This document shows positions 32,549 to 42,661 of a DNA stretch of 64,000 nucleotides, one piece after another. Numbering within the stretch: the first letter of the stretch is position 1; each line of letters opens with the position of its first letter. Under the pieces are notes generated by a model. It saw nothing but the letters and a program-made list of their open reading frames with translations, made no database searches and was not told the DNA's origin. This DNA comes from Ruminococcus flavefaciens MA2007 (GTDB lineage: Bacteria > Bacillota > Clostridia > Oscillospirales > Ruminococcaceae). The stretch spans positions 124,001-188,000 of the forward strand of contig NZ_JHXF01000001.1 in the NCBI RefSeq assembly GCF_000621845.1, read 5' to 3'. The translations under genes and the position numbers were made by a program.

Positions 32549-33964
32549 ATGAGTAAAAAACAGGCATTCAATCCCTATCTCCCAAGCTGGGAGTATATCC
32601 CCGACGGCGAGCCCTATGTATTCGGCGACCGCGTATACATCTACGGCTCTCACGACCTCTGGAACGGCTATGTGTTCTGTATGGGCGACTATGTTTGCTG
32701 GTCAGCACCTATTGACGACCTTGGCAACTGGCGCTATGAGGGAGTTATCTATCCCAGAAACGCCGATCCGCTCAACAAGGACGGTCATATGTGCCTTTAT
32801 GCACCTGATGTAACAGTCGGTCCCGACGGAAGATACTACCTCTATTATGTCCTTGACAAGGTGGGCGTTATGTCTGTTGCGGTATGTGACGAGCCTGCGG
32901 GAAAATATGAGTTCTACGGCTATGTCCGCTATCCCGACGGCACCATTCTCGGAGAAAGAGAGGGTGACGAGCCACAGTTCGATCCGGGAGTTATCACCGA
33001 GGGCGGCAAGACCTATTTGTACAGCGGATTCTGTCCGCAGGGCGACAAGTCCAGAACAGGCGCAAAGGCGGTCACACTGGATAAGGATATGCTGACTGTC
33101 ATCACCGAGCCGAAGGTCGTAGTTCCGGGCACCTGTTACAGTGCAGGCACCGAGTTCGAGGGACACGCATTTTTCGAGGCTTCGTCCATACGCAAGGTGA
33201 ACGGAAAGTATTATTTCATATATTCCTCCGAGGTCATGCACGAGCTCTGCTATGCTGTCAGCGATGAACCGCTGGGCGGCTTCAGATACGGCGGAGTGCT
33301 GGTCAGCAACACTGACCTGCATATAGATACCTACAAGCCTGCGGATATGCCTGCAAGCCGCGGTGCAAACAATCACGGCAGTATTATCGAAATAAACGGC
33401 GAGTGGTATATCTTCTATCACAGGCATACCAACGGCACATGGTTCTCAAGACAGGGCTGTGCGGAGAAGCTTACTCTCAATGCCGACGGAAGCTTCGAGC
33501 AGGCTGAGATGACCTCCTGCGGTCTCAACGGCGGACCTTTGGAGGGCAGGGGCGAATATCCTGCTTATATCGCCTGCAATATCTTCGGCAGGAAGCCCGA
33601 GCTCTATATCGGAGACCTCAATGCGCCCCGTATAGTGCAGGACGGCAGGGACGGCGATGAGGAGACAGGCTACATCTATAATATCAAAGACGGTACAAAT
33701 ATAGGCTTCAAGTATTTCGACTGCAAGGGCGTTACCAAGGTAAGTATTACCGCCCGCGGCTACGGCAACGGCGTTTTCGATGTCAAGACCGCATGGGACG
33801 GCGAGGAGCTTGGCGAGATAGCGATAGAGAACAGCAACGTATGGACGAGATACACTGCCGATATCAGGATACCCGACGGAGTGAACGCTATATGGTTCAC
33901 ATTCAAGGAAAAAGGCAGCTCAGACCTCTGCTCGCTATCCCTCGGTTCGTTCATTTTGGAATGA
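32549..33964 (+). CDS. Glycoside hydrolase family 43 with C-terminal beta-sandwich
   Basis: A 471-aa protein. Residues 1 to about 310 are a five-bladed beta-propeller of GH43 (WEYIPDGEPYVFGDRVYIYG near the start, YAPDVTVGPDGRYYLYYV), typical of arabinofuranosidases/xylosidases. The remaining ~150 residues resemble a CBM6-type beta-sandwich (VTKVSITARGYGNGVFDVKT). No signal peptide. It trims arabinose or xylose from imported oligosaccharides by inversion. Part of the esterase-GH43-transporter-GH51 locus. Confidence 0.88.
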   Translation: MSKKQAFNPYLPSWEYIPDGEPYVFGDRVYIYGSHDLWNGYVFCMGDYVCWSAPIDDLGNWRYEGVIYPRNADPLNKDGHMCLYAPDVTVGPDGRYYLYYVLDKVGVMSVAVCDEPAGKYEFYGYVRYPDGTILGEREGDEPQFDPGVITEGGKTYLYSGFCPQGDKSRTGAKAVTLDKDMLTVITEPKVVVPGTCYSAGTEFEGHAFFEASSIRKVNGKYYFIYSSEVMHELCYAVSDEPLGGFRYGGVLVSNTDLHIDTYKPADMPASRGANNHGSIIEINGEWYIFYHRHTNGTWFSRQGCAEKLTLNADGSFEQAEMTSCGLNGGPLEGRGEYPAYIACNIFGRKPELYIGDLNAPRIVQDGRDGDEETGYIYNIKDGTNIGFKYFDCKGVTKVSITARGYGNGVFDVKTAWDGEELGEIAIENSNVWTRYTADIRIPDGVNAIWFTFKEKGSSDLCSLSLGSFILE

Positions 33965-34137
33965 TATTATTGTCGGGAATGTATAATTGTGGTGGAGATT
34001 TTATAAAATATAGGGTAAATTTTATTAAAAAAGCGTTACAAAGCGGTTAAATTTTGGGCTTTTCTAACCATTTTTTGCTATAATTACATGGAATTTTCTG
34101 CCTGTTTATCTTTTTTTGCCTTTATTACAGATATTTA

Positions 34138-34166
34138 TTGACAAGTTGTATATAATATGGTAAAAT
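34138..34166 (+). promoter_or_regulatory. Promoter of the sugar ABC importer
   Basis: TTGACA, 17-bp spacer, TAAAAT; leader ~115 nt. The preceding 33965-34137 is AT-rich and holds no gene. Confidence 0.75.
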
Positions 34167-34289
34167 TTACAAAGAGCATCAAAGAGATGCCAATTCACAT
34201 TCAGTACAACCATAAAAACTTGCCGTAAGGCATATGAAAAAAATTATTTATATATGTATCATGCGGCACTTAACCAGGAGGTAAGAGAA

Positions 34290-35618
34290 ATGAAAAAAAG
34301 AAGAATCTTAGCAACACTTATGACAGCAGCAATGTTCGCTACTACACTCGGAGGCTGTGGTAACAGCTCGGGCGGAACAGGCGCTTCTACAAACAGCAAC
34401 GGCAACGGCGGCGGCAGCGGATCAGGAAAAAGCGACGGCGTTCAGGAGATCACATGGATGTTCTGGGATGACCTCGATGCTACTGAGGACCTTATCTCAC
34501 TTGGCTACAAGGAGACAATCGAGAGATTCAACAAGGACTATGAGGGCAAGTATCATGTAAAGCCTATCACCACAAACCTTGAAGAATACTACAATAAGCT
34601 CAATGCTCTTGTTGCAGCAGGCGACACACCTGACGTATTCATTGTAAGCCCCGGACCTCAGCTCACAGACTATGTTGAGCCCGGCGTTGCAGCTCCCCTT
34701 GATGATTACCTCAACAAGGACGGCTGGAAGGATACATTCACAAGCGACGCTGTATTCACACAGCAGACATACGACGGCAAGATATATGCTGTTCCGCTTA
34801 ACACAGCAGCTGCCTGCTGCTTCTACAATACAGAGATGTTTGAGAAGGCAGGCGCTAAGGTTCCTACAAACTGGGACGAAATGATAACAGCTTGTGATAA
34901 GCTCAAGGCCGCAGGCTATACACCTATCACTATTTCCGCAGGTACTGCATGGTGCCTCTCAATGGTAGCAGGTTACCTCTGTGAGGCTGAAGGCGTAGAG
35001 CTTGCTAAGCTGGCTGACGGTTCTGCTTCATGGGAGGACGGCAAGCTCGAGAGCGCTGCAACAAAGCTTGTTGACTTATCCAAGTACTTCCAGAAAACAG
35101 CAGCAGGTGATACAAACGACGTTGCTACAGCTAACTTCTACAACGAGGAAGCTGCTATCCTTATTCAGGGTTCATGGGTAATCGGTCAGATAAACGGTTC
35201 TAACCCTGATTTTGAGTCCAAGTGCGGCGTATTCCAGTTCCCCGGCGTTGACAGGATCATCGCTAAGTCTGACTCACTCTGCATGAGCTCAACTTCAAAG
35301 AATCCTGACGGTGCAGCAGCTCTCATCAAGTACTTCACAGACGATACAGCTCAGAAGTACACTGCTGAAAAGGGTGGTAAGATCCCTGTAACAAAGGTTA
35401 AGTATGACGAAGCAGCAGCTCCTAAGCAGCTCTCATACGTTATGGACGTATTCGGCAAGGCAAAGGGCACATTCGGTTTCTACAACGAGTCAATGCCTAC
35501 AACTGAGACAGGCGCTCACTTCGACGATACCATGGTTGCTGTATTCCTCGGCGATATGAAGCCGGCAGAGGCTGCAAAGGATATGGAGGATTACTACAAA
35601 GCAAACTGCAGAAAGTAA
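34290..35618 (+). CDS. Extracellular sugar-binding lipoprotein (ABC family 1)
   Basis: A 442-aa solute-binding lipoprotein. Signal peptide with lipobox TLGGC near residues 18-22, then a Gly/Ser/Asn linker and the MalE-like fold (EITWMFWDDLDATEDLISLG; YAVPLNTAAACCFYNTEMF). It captures oligosaccharides for the two permeases downstream. The ATG at 34290 follows AGGAGGT; the ATG at 34254 has no such site. Being next to GH43 and GH51 suggests arabinoxylan or arabinan oligosaccharides as ligand. Confidence 0.92.
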   Translation: MKKRRILATLMTAAMFATTLGGCGNSSGGTGASTNSNGNGGGSGSGKSDGVQEITWMFWDDLDATEDLISLGYKETIERFNKDYEGKYHVKPITTNLEEYYNKLNALVAAGDTPDVFIVSPGPQLTDYVEPGVAAPLDDYLNKDGWKDTFTSDAVFTQQTYDGKIYAVPLNTAAACCFYNTEMFEKAGAKVPTNWDEMITACDKLKAAGYTPITISAGTAWCLSMVAGYLCEAEGVELAKLADGSASWEDGKLESAATKLVDLSKYFQKTAAGDTNDVATANFYNEEAAILIQGSWVIGQINGSNPDFESKCGVFQFPGVDRIIAKSDSLCMSSTSKNPDGAAALIKYFTDDTAQKYTAEKGGKIPVTKVKYDEAAAPKQLSYVMDVFGKAKGTFGFYNESMPTTETGAHFDDTMVAVFLGDMKPAEAAKDMEDYYKANCRK

Positions 35619-35641
35619 TTTCTGACTAATTCCGAAAACAT

Positions 35642-35668
35642 ATTGGGGCGCGAACCCTGCGCCCCTAT
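35642..35668 (+). terminator. GC-rich hairpin between binding protein and permeases
   Basis: GGGGCGC/GCGCCCC 7-bp stem, then TATTTTGTTTT. Probably a partial terminator or stabiliser giving more binding protein than permease. The arms resemble the GTAG palindromes without the head. Confidence 0.6.
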
Positions 35669-35720
35669 TTTGTTTTCAGCATATTCTACCCTTAGTATTT
35701 TTGAAAGGAGTTGTTCCAGT

Positions 35721-36605
35721 ATGGAAAAAATGCTTAGAAACAAGAAAGCACTCCTTGTTTTCATGCTTCCTGCTTTCCTTTTGTTCACACTGGTGCTTTT
35801 TATACCGATCATTCAGTCGGTGTATTATTCATTATGTGAGTATAAAGGCATGACAAAACCTGTTTTTATCGGATTTGATAATTACAAGAATCTGCTTCAC
35901 GACAAGACCTTTGGCATTGCCCTCAAGAACTCGATGTTTTTCCTCGTTTTCTCCTGTGTGTCACAGCTTCTCGTAGGTCTTATCTATGCAGCTATCCTCA
36001 CAAACATCAAAAAAGGACGAAATCTGTTCAAGAACATAATCTATCTCCCCTGCGTACTTTCATCAGCAGCTCTCGGTCTGCTGTGGCTGTTCATATTCGG
36101 ACCTAAGCTCGGTATCAATCAGCTCCTTATAAAATGGGGCGTTGAGGATCCGCCTCTCTGGCTGATGTCTACAAAGGGCACTATCCCTCTACCTATGTGG
36201 ATGATCGCTTTTGTTTCCCTCTGGCAGTTCGTAGGTCAGTCGATGATGCTTTACATGGCTCAGATATCAGGCATAAGCAAGTCTCTCATGGAGGCGAGTT
36301 ATATCGACGGCTGTACAAAGCCCATGACATTCAGATACATAACACTTCCTCTGATTAAGCCCATGGTAGCTACAGCCATGTCTCTCAATGCCATAGGCTC
36401 GCTGAAGTTCTTTGACCTTATATGGAATATGACTACAGGCGGACCGAACCACAAAACAGAGGTCCTTGCGACTCACCTCTATCAGCAGTTCAAGTACTTC
36501 AAATACGGATATGCAAGCGCTATAGGCGTAGTGCTGCTTATACTCTGTCTGTTGGTAACACTGTTTATCAATAAGGTCGTAAAGACCGAACAGTACGAGA
36601 TGTAA
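35721..36605 (+). CDS. Sugar ABC transporter permease (MsmF/UgpA type)
   Basis: A 294-aa inner-membrane permease with six predicted helices (first at about 11-31: ALLVFMLPAFLLFTLVLFIP). The coupling loop MEASYIDGCTKPMTFRYITL carries the EAA motif that contacts the ATPase. The ATG at 35721 has AAAGGAG upstream; earlier in-frame starts lie in the hairpin region. Works with the permease at 36620. No ATPase gene is here, so a shared MsmK-type ATPase elsewhere is expected. Confidence 0.92.
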   Translation: MEKMLRNKKALLVFMLPAFLLFTLVLFIPIIQSVYYSLCEYKGMTKPVFIGFDNYKNLLHDKTFGIALKNSMFFLVFSCVSQLLVGLIYAAILTNIKKGRNLFKNIIYLPCVLSSAALGLLWLFIFGPKLGINQLLIKWGVEDPPLWLMSTKGTIPLPMWMIAFVSLWQFVGQSMMLYMAQISGISKSLMEASYIDGCTKPMTFRYITLPLIKPMVATAMSLNAIGSLKFFDLIWNMTTGGPNHKTEVLATHLYQQFKYFKYGYASAIGVVLLILCLLVTLFINKVVKTEQYEM

Positions 36606-36619
36606 GGAGGTATAGTCTA

Positions 36620-37492
36620 ATGAGCTATTCAAAAGTATATAAAGCTGAATCGGATCTGACCTCCAAGAAAAAGATATCGGGTATACAGATAGCTTTATAT
36701 GTGTTCCTGATACTGATATGCTTGACCTACATATTACCGTTGCTGTGGGTTCTGAATGTATCATTCAAGACACATAAGGAGATATTTTCAGCTCCTTTTG
36801 CACTTCCTGAAAAAATATCATTTGAGAACTATTCAATTGCATGGACAGCAGGAAAACTTGGCGTATCCACACTTAACTCATTCATTATATGTGTTGTGAC
36901 TCTAGTGCTCAGCTCTCTCATCGGTTCTATGGCGGCATTTGCCATTGCCCGTCTGCGCTGGAAGGGTGCAAAGCTTGCAATGACATATTTCCTTACAGGT
37001 ATGATGATACCTGTACACTGCGTACTTATCCCGCTTTTTACAAGATTTTCAAAATTAGGCCTTTCAAATTCACTTTTAGGACTTATACTTCCTTATCTTA
37101 CCTGCTCGCTTCCGATAACCATATTCATTATGACAGGTTTCTTTAAGGGACTTCCCAATGAGCTTATCGAATGCGCTTGTATGGAGGGCGCGAATATCTT
37201 CCAGATATTCTTCAAAATATGTCTGCCCCTCAGTAAGACAGGTCTTTTTGTAACGGGACTTATGACCTTTGTCGGCAACTGGAACGAGCTTCTTATGGCT
37301 ATGGTATTCATCTCAGATGACGCCAAGAAGACGCTTCCCGTAGCGCTGTCAAAGTTTGTCGGACCGCACGCTACTAACTATTCACAGATGTTTGCGGCTA
37401 TTGTGATCGCTCTCATTCCTACTATAGTAGTTTACTGTGCATTCTCCAACAAGATCGTTGACGGTCTTACAGCAGGTGCTGTAAAGGGCTGA
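36620..37492 (+). CDS. Sugar ABC transporter permease (MsmG/UgpE type)
   Basis: A 290-aa permease with six helices. The EAA-type loop is IECACMEGANIFQIFFKICL, and the ITIFIMTGFF segment precedes it as in the family. It pairs with the permease 14 bp upstream to form the channel. AGGAGG precedes the ATG. Confidence 0.92.
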   Translation: MSYSKVYKAESDLTSKKKISGIQIALYVFLILICLTYILPLLWVLNVSFKTHKEIFSAPFALPEKISFENYSIAWTAGKLGVSTLNSFIICVVTLVLSSLIGSMAAFAIARLRWKGAKLAMTYFLTGMMIPVHCVLIPLFTRFSKLGLSNSLLGLILPYLTCSLPITIFIMTGFFKGLPNELIECACMEGANIFQIFFKICLPLSKTGLFVTGLMTFVGNWNELLMAMVFISDDAKKTLPVALSKFVGPHATNYSQMFAAIVIALIPTIVVYCAFSNKIVDGLTAGAVKG

Positions 37493-37515
37493 TAAAACGT
37501 ATTTTGGGGGTATTA

Positions 37516-37584
37516 ATGAAGCATACTGTTTGTAAAGGAACAGCCTGTGCTATCAAAGATTACGTAATAAGATCTGGAGTTTAA
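37516..37584 (+). CDS. Possible 22-codon ORF before GH51
   Basis: ATG with a GGGGG run 5 bases upstream; encodes MKHTVCKGTACAIKDYVIRS and two more residues, and stops 3 bases before the GH51 start. It could couple translation to GH51 or be chance. Confidence 0.25.
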   Translation: MKHTVCKGTACAIKDYVIRSGV

Positions 37585-39060
<1,476 letters not shown>

Positions 39061-39062
39061 CG

Positions 39063-39438
39063 AAAAAAAGCCTGCCTGTTTGATAACCGTAATACTTATA
39101 TAGAAACTTATAGCTAATTATGGGGGAAACCTTTCTGAAGAAAGGCTTTCCCCCACACCCCTTTCCAAAGACTTTTTTAGCTGATTTTTTCTCATATAGG
39201 GCTCACCCAAAATAAAAAAAGCCCTGTAATAATACAGAGCGAGCCCTATATGAGAAAAAATAAAACTGAAAGTTTTAGGGAGAGAGTTTGAGAGTGACTC
39301 CCCGCAGTGCGGGGAGATGTCACGCAGTGACAGAGGGGACGTCCTCCGTCAGAGGAGCCCCTTTTTCAAAAGGGGTTCTCTCAATATTAAGTATAAAACT
39401 TCTACATGAGTATCATGGTTAACAGGCAGGTTATTTTT
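39063..39438. repeat. Foldback element copy 2 inside the GH51 terminator
   Basis: Begins 2 bp after the GH51 stop. Outer arms CCTGCCTGTT (39071-39080) and AACAGGCAGG (39421-39430), flanked by A7 and a T run, look like the GH51 terminator stem. The ~340 bp between are a reverse-orientation copy of the element at 12589, with central stem ATATAGGGCTC/GAGCCCTATAT holding a CTGTA/TACAG hairpin. A ~60-bp cassette (39293-39355) interrupts the right arm. No gene is supported in this gap. Confidence 0.8.
39293..39355 (+). repeat. 60-bp hairpin cassette in foldback copy 2
   Basis: TGACTCC...GTCAGAGG with CTCCCCGC/GCGGGGAG, TGTCAC/GTGACA and CCTC/GAGG hairpins. The middle hairpin differs from copy 1 (TGTCC/GGACA) but still pairs. 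It is inserted after GAGAGTTTGAGAG; in copy 1 that junction is uninterrupted. Confidence 0.75.
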
Positions 39439-39462
39439 GTTCAGATGACCGATGAGTCCCAA

Positions 39463-39987
39463 TTACAGTTTTATCGTTCCTGCGCGGTATCTTCCGAAGA
39501 ATATGCCGTCATCGACGTATTTCTCCTTTTCGGAAACCCACATGGGGAACTGTCCCTTTGCAAGAGCTGTCTGACCGTTGAGCATACCCGTGTGGAATGA
39601 GATATGCCTGAACTGCCTCAGCACCAGCTCCATGCGTGTATATCGGGACTTCTCGGGCTTCTCATACAGCATATCGTCTGTGAGGGTATCGAGGTAGTCA
39701 AGAGTTTTCTTCTCAACAGCGTCGAGGTACTCTAAAAGCTGCTCATCGGAGAGGACTACCGATGTAGGATTATCGGGATTGTCCATGCCCTCCTCGTGGA
39801 AAGGCGGCTCATCGTAAACAAAAGGATTTATGAACCACTTATCCGCAGAATGGATAGCGTGATAAGCCCAGCGCCAGCAGGGAGCTCCGCAGCAGAGCGC
39901 GTCACGGTCATAGGTTCGCAGTGAAGTCCTTATGTTCATAAAGTTCGGTATTACCATGTCCTTGATTATCATGCAAAGCTCGTTCAT
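39463..39987 (-). CDS. DinB-like four-helix-bundle protein
   Basis: A 174-aa protein with metal-ligand-type histidines of the DinB/YfiT fold: WAYHAIHSADKWF near residues 40-52 and FRHISFHTGMLNG near 133-145. Some members are thiol transferases; here the activity is unknown. It follows thrS on the minus strand after a hairpin. GGAGGGA precedes the ATG. Confidence 0.75.
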   Translation of the reverse strand: MNELCMIIKDMVIPNFMNIRTSLRTYDRDALCCGAPCWRWAYHAIHSADKWFINPFVYDEPPFHEEGMDNPDNPTSVVLSDEQLLEYLDAVEKKTLDYLDTLTDDMLYEKPEKSRYTRMELVLRQFRHISFHTGMLNGQTALAKGQFPMWVSEKEKYVDDGIFFGRYRAGTIKL

Positions 39988-40013
39988 AAATATCCCTCCG
40001 TTTATTTTTTATT

Positions 40014-40083
40014 TACAGGCGGAAAAAATCCGCCCTGTACATGATAATTCTGTATAAAGCAGGGGCTGCCAACGGCAGCCCCT
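40014..40083 (-). terminator. Two hairpins between thrS and the DinB-like gene
   Basis: AGGGGCTGCC/GGCAGCCCCT (40061-40082) lies just after the thrS stop; CAGGCGGA/TCCGCCCTG (40014-40040) follows. Both have GC-rich arms like the GTAG palindromes. T tracts are weak, so partial termination is likely. Confidence 0.55.
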
Positions 40084-40094
40084 TAATTTGCTTA

Positions 40095-42035
40095 TCAAAG
40101 AGTGTCTATGATATCGAGAGAGTGCTCCTCGTTCATAGTTCTGCACATTTCGATGAACTTATCCAGCGGAATGTTCTTGAGCTGCTTATTTCCGCGGATA
40201 TTGATAGAAATAAGGTCGTTTTCAGCCTCGTTGTCGCCGATGATGACAACATACGGATCCTTGTAATCCTTGAAGCGTCTTATCTTGTTCTTCATGTTGT
40301 CGTCTGTGTAGTCTACCTCTGCTCTGATGTGGTTCTTCTTGAGTAGGTCTGCTACCTTCTTAGCGTAGTCGTTGTGGTCTGTTCTGATAGGAACGATACC
40401 TACCTGCATTGGTGAGAGCCAGAACGGGAATGCGCCTGCGAAGTTCTCGGTGATGATACCGATGAATCTCTCGAATGAACCGAATATAGCTCTGTGTATC
40501 ATTACAGGCTGCTTCTCGGAGCCGTCTGAAGCGATGTACTTCATCTTGAAGTTGAGAGGAAGCTGGAAGTCGAGCTGGATAGTACCCATCTGCCACTCAC
40601 GTCCGATAGCGTCCTTCATCTTGAGGTCTATCTTAGGACCGTAGAATGCGCCGTCGCCCTCGTTGAGCTCGTATCCGTCGGGACCGTACTTCTCTTCAAG
40701 GATAGCCTTGAGGTCAGCCTCAGCCTTGTTCCATACGTTGATATCGCCCATGTAGTCGTCGGGACGTGTGGACAGCTCAGCCTTGTACTCCAGACCGAAG
40801 GTCTTGTAAATCTCTGTAGCGATATCCATGATATCGTTTATCTCGGAAGCTATCTGCTCCTCTGTTACGAGGATATGAGCGTCGTCCTGTCTGAACTGCT
40901 GAACGCGGAAGAGACCGTTGAGCTCGCCTGACTTCTCCTTACGGTGGATAACGTCAACCTGATTGAATTTAAGGGGCAGCTCCTTGTATGAACGCTGCTT
41001 GTTCATGTATACCTTGATAGCGTTAGGGCAGTTCATAGGCTTAGCACAGTAGACCTCGTTGTCCTCCTCAGCAGGGATAACGAACATACCGTCCTGATAG
41101 TGGTCCCAGTGACCTGATGTTACCCAGAGCTCCTTCTTTGAGAGAACAGGACCTGAAATTTCGGTATAGCCGTGATCCTCGTGAACGCCTCTCCAGTATT
41201 CAAGGAGAGCGTTGAAGAGCTTCCAGCCTCTTGGAAGCCAGTAAGGCATACCCGGAGCTGTGTGGTCGAACATGAAGAGACTGAGCTCCTTGCCAAGCTT
41301 CTTGTGGTCGCGGAGCTTTGCTTCCTCTATCATCTTGATATATTCGTCAAGCTGTGAAGCCTTGGGGAATGCGATAGCGTATACACGGCTGAGCATCTTG
41401 TTCTTCTCGTTGCCGCGCCAGTAAGCGCCTGTACATGAAAGGAGCTTGAATGCCTTTACGGGAGCTGTGTCCATAAGGTGAGGACCTGCGCAGAGGTCGA
41501 TGAACTCGCCCTGCTTGTAGAATGAGATAGGCTCGCCCTTGTCAGCGTGCTCCTCGCAGAGCTCTACCTTGTACGGCTCGTCCATTTCCTTGAGCTTAGC
41601 GATAGCGTCGGCAGGTGAAAGCTCGAACTTTTCAAGCTCTATGCCCTCCTTGACTATCTTCTTCATCTCAGCCTCTATCTTTTCCAGCTCCTCGGGAGTG
41701 AAAGGCTTTTCAAGGTCAAAGTCGTAGTAGAAGCCGTTCTCGATAGCAGGACCGATAGCCAGCTTTGCAGCAGGGTAAAGTCTCTTTACAGCCTGAGCAA
41801 GGATATGAGAAGCTGTGTGCCAGAAGGTCTTCTTGCCGTCGAGTGAGTCAAAGGTGCATACCTCGAACTGACAGTCGCTGTCGATAACGGTGCGGAGGTC
41901 ACAGACCTCGCCGTTTATCTTTACACAGCAGGCTGCCTTGTAAAGTCCCATGCCTATGCCCTTGATGGCCTCTGCGGCTGACTGTGCAGCCTCGATCTCG
42001 CGTGTGCTGCCGTCAGGTAATGTTAATTTGATCAT
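40095..42035 (-). CDS. thrS: Threonyl-tRNA synthetase
   Basis: A 646-aa class II synthetase. An N-terminal TGS domain (1-62) is followed by the editing domain with SAD-type signature (ASHILAQAVKRLYP; HLMDTAPVKAF), the catalytic core with zinc-ligand MNCPNAIKVY and motif 2 (FRVQQFRQDDAHILV), and the C-terminal anticodon-binding domain (VGIVPIRTDHNDYAKKVADL). Complete. It is the third gene after a T-box leader at 43070-43308, with a 126-aa ORF and a transposase gene between, so Thr-dependent control would have to extend across both. Confidence 0.97.
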   Translation of the reverse strand: MIKLTLPDGSTREIEAAQSAAEAIKGIGMGLYKAACCVKINGEVCDLRTVIDSDCQFEVCTFDSLDGKKTFWHTASHILAQAVKRLYPAAKLAIGPAIENGFYYDFDLEKPFTPEELEKIEAEMKKIVKEGIELEKFELSPADAIAKLKEMDEPYKVELCEEHADKGEPISFYKQGEFIDLCAGPHLMDTAPVKAFKLLSCTGAYWRGNEKNKMLSRVYAIAFPKASQLDEYIKMIEEAKLRDHKKLGKELSLFMFDHTAPGMPYWLPRGWKLFNALLEYWRGVHEDHGYTEISGPVLSKKELWVTSGHWDHYQDGMFVIPAEEDNEVYCAKPMNCPNAIKVYMNKQRSYKELPLKFNQVDVIHRKEKSGELNGLFRVQQFRQDDAHILVTEEQIASEINDIMDIATEIYKTFGLEYKAELSTRPDDYMGDINVWNKAEADLKAILEEKYGPDGYELNEGDGAFYGPKIDLKMKDAIGREWQMGTIQLDFQLPLNFKMKYIASDGSEKQPVMIHRAIFGSFERFIGIITENFAGAFPFWLSPMQVGIVPIRTDHNDYAKKVADLLKKNHIRAEVDYTDDNMKNKIRRFKDYKDPYVVIIGDNEAENDLISINIRGNKQLKNIPLDKFIEMCRTMNEEHSLDIIDTL

Positions 42036-42054
42036 GTCGATCTCTCCTTTTATT

Positions 42055-42088
42055 TAATTCATAATTCATAATGCGTAATGCATAATTA
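42055..42088. repeat. AT-rich ATAATTCATAATGCGTAATG tract
   Basis: Repeated TAATTCATAA/TAATGC-type units between the RAYT gene and thrS; a similar run lies at 60693-60712. Confidence 0.5.
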
Positions 42089-42111
42089 TCGTATCAATTG
42101 TGTGATGACTG

Positions 42112-42660
42112 TTATTCCTTGCAGAATAATTCATCATTCTCCCAATTTATCGGGTTGTTTTCGATGTATTGCCATGCGTTGCGGTATTCCCATTCATTCC
42201 GCAATACACGGTCGTAAAACGATTTTTGCCACACGGAAAAACCAGATTGCCGTGAAACACAGCCTTTGAATTGATTCATTATCCTCGATACTGTAGGGGC
42301 GGCGTTCCGCCGCCCGTTATTATTGTCATTATTAACAACGAGAATCAAATGAACATGGTTAGGCATGATCACAAATTTGGGAATAAAAACAATATCTGAA
42401 TATATCGTCGGAATTTTATACAATTCATTTTTTACGATTTTTCCATATTCGGATAAATGTATTTTTTTATCGTTATTTTGCGGGCGGCGGGACGCCGCCC
42501 CTACGATTGGCGGTTGGTTGTCCGCAATTGGTTTATATTTATCGTTGTTATCCCAGAAAATGCACATTTTATTTTTGGTGCAAATGGTAATGAAATATGC
42601 GCCGTTACGGGAATAATCGTAATTATCGAGGCGTATATCCTTTCGTACCGGTCTGTCCAT
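42112..42660 (-). CDS. REP-associated tyrosine transposase (RAYT, HUH/Y1 family)
   Basis: A 182-aa Y1 nuclease of the IS200/RAYT type. The metal-binding HUH is MPNHVHLILV (His102, His104); the catalytic tyrosine is most likely Tyr149 in WQKSFYDRVLRN. No inverted ends or second ORF are seen, so it is a single-copy domesticated-looking RAYT rather than an IS. Two REP-like palindromes lie in frame inside it and encode VGAASRRP (53-60) and GRRNAAPT (116-123). It begins one base after the stop of the 126-aa gene. Its proposed substrates are the GTAG palindromes across the window. Confidence 0.88.
   Translation of the reverse strand: MDRPVRKDIRLDNYDYSRNGAYFITICTKNKMCIFWDNNDKYKPIADNQPPIVGAASRRPQNNDKKIHLSEYGKIVKNELYKIPTIYSDIVFIPKFVIMPNHVHLILVVNNDNNNGRRNAAPTVSRIMNQFKGCVSRQSGFSVWQKSFYDRVLRNEWEYRNAWQYIENNPINWENDELFCKE
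42292..42315 (+). repeat. REP-like palindrome inside the RAYT gene (1)
   Basis: TGTAGGGGCGGCG, TT, CCGCCGCCCG: the same core as at 60718. It is read in the RAYT frame on the minus strand as GRRNAAPT. Confidence 0.9.
42481..42504 (-). repeat. REP-like palindrome inside the RAYT gene (2)
   Basis: Minus-strand GTAGGGGCGGCG followed by TC and CCGCCGCCCG; encodes VGAASRRP in frame. Inverted relative to the copy 180 bp away. Confidence 0.9.
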
Positions 42661-42661
42661 A

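Noticed and set aside
42112-42660. Complete IS200/IS605 insertion sequence
   Set aside because: No TnpB, no flanking IS end hairpins distinct from the REP palindromes; the protein has RAYT rather than TnpA length and motifs.
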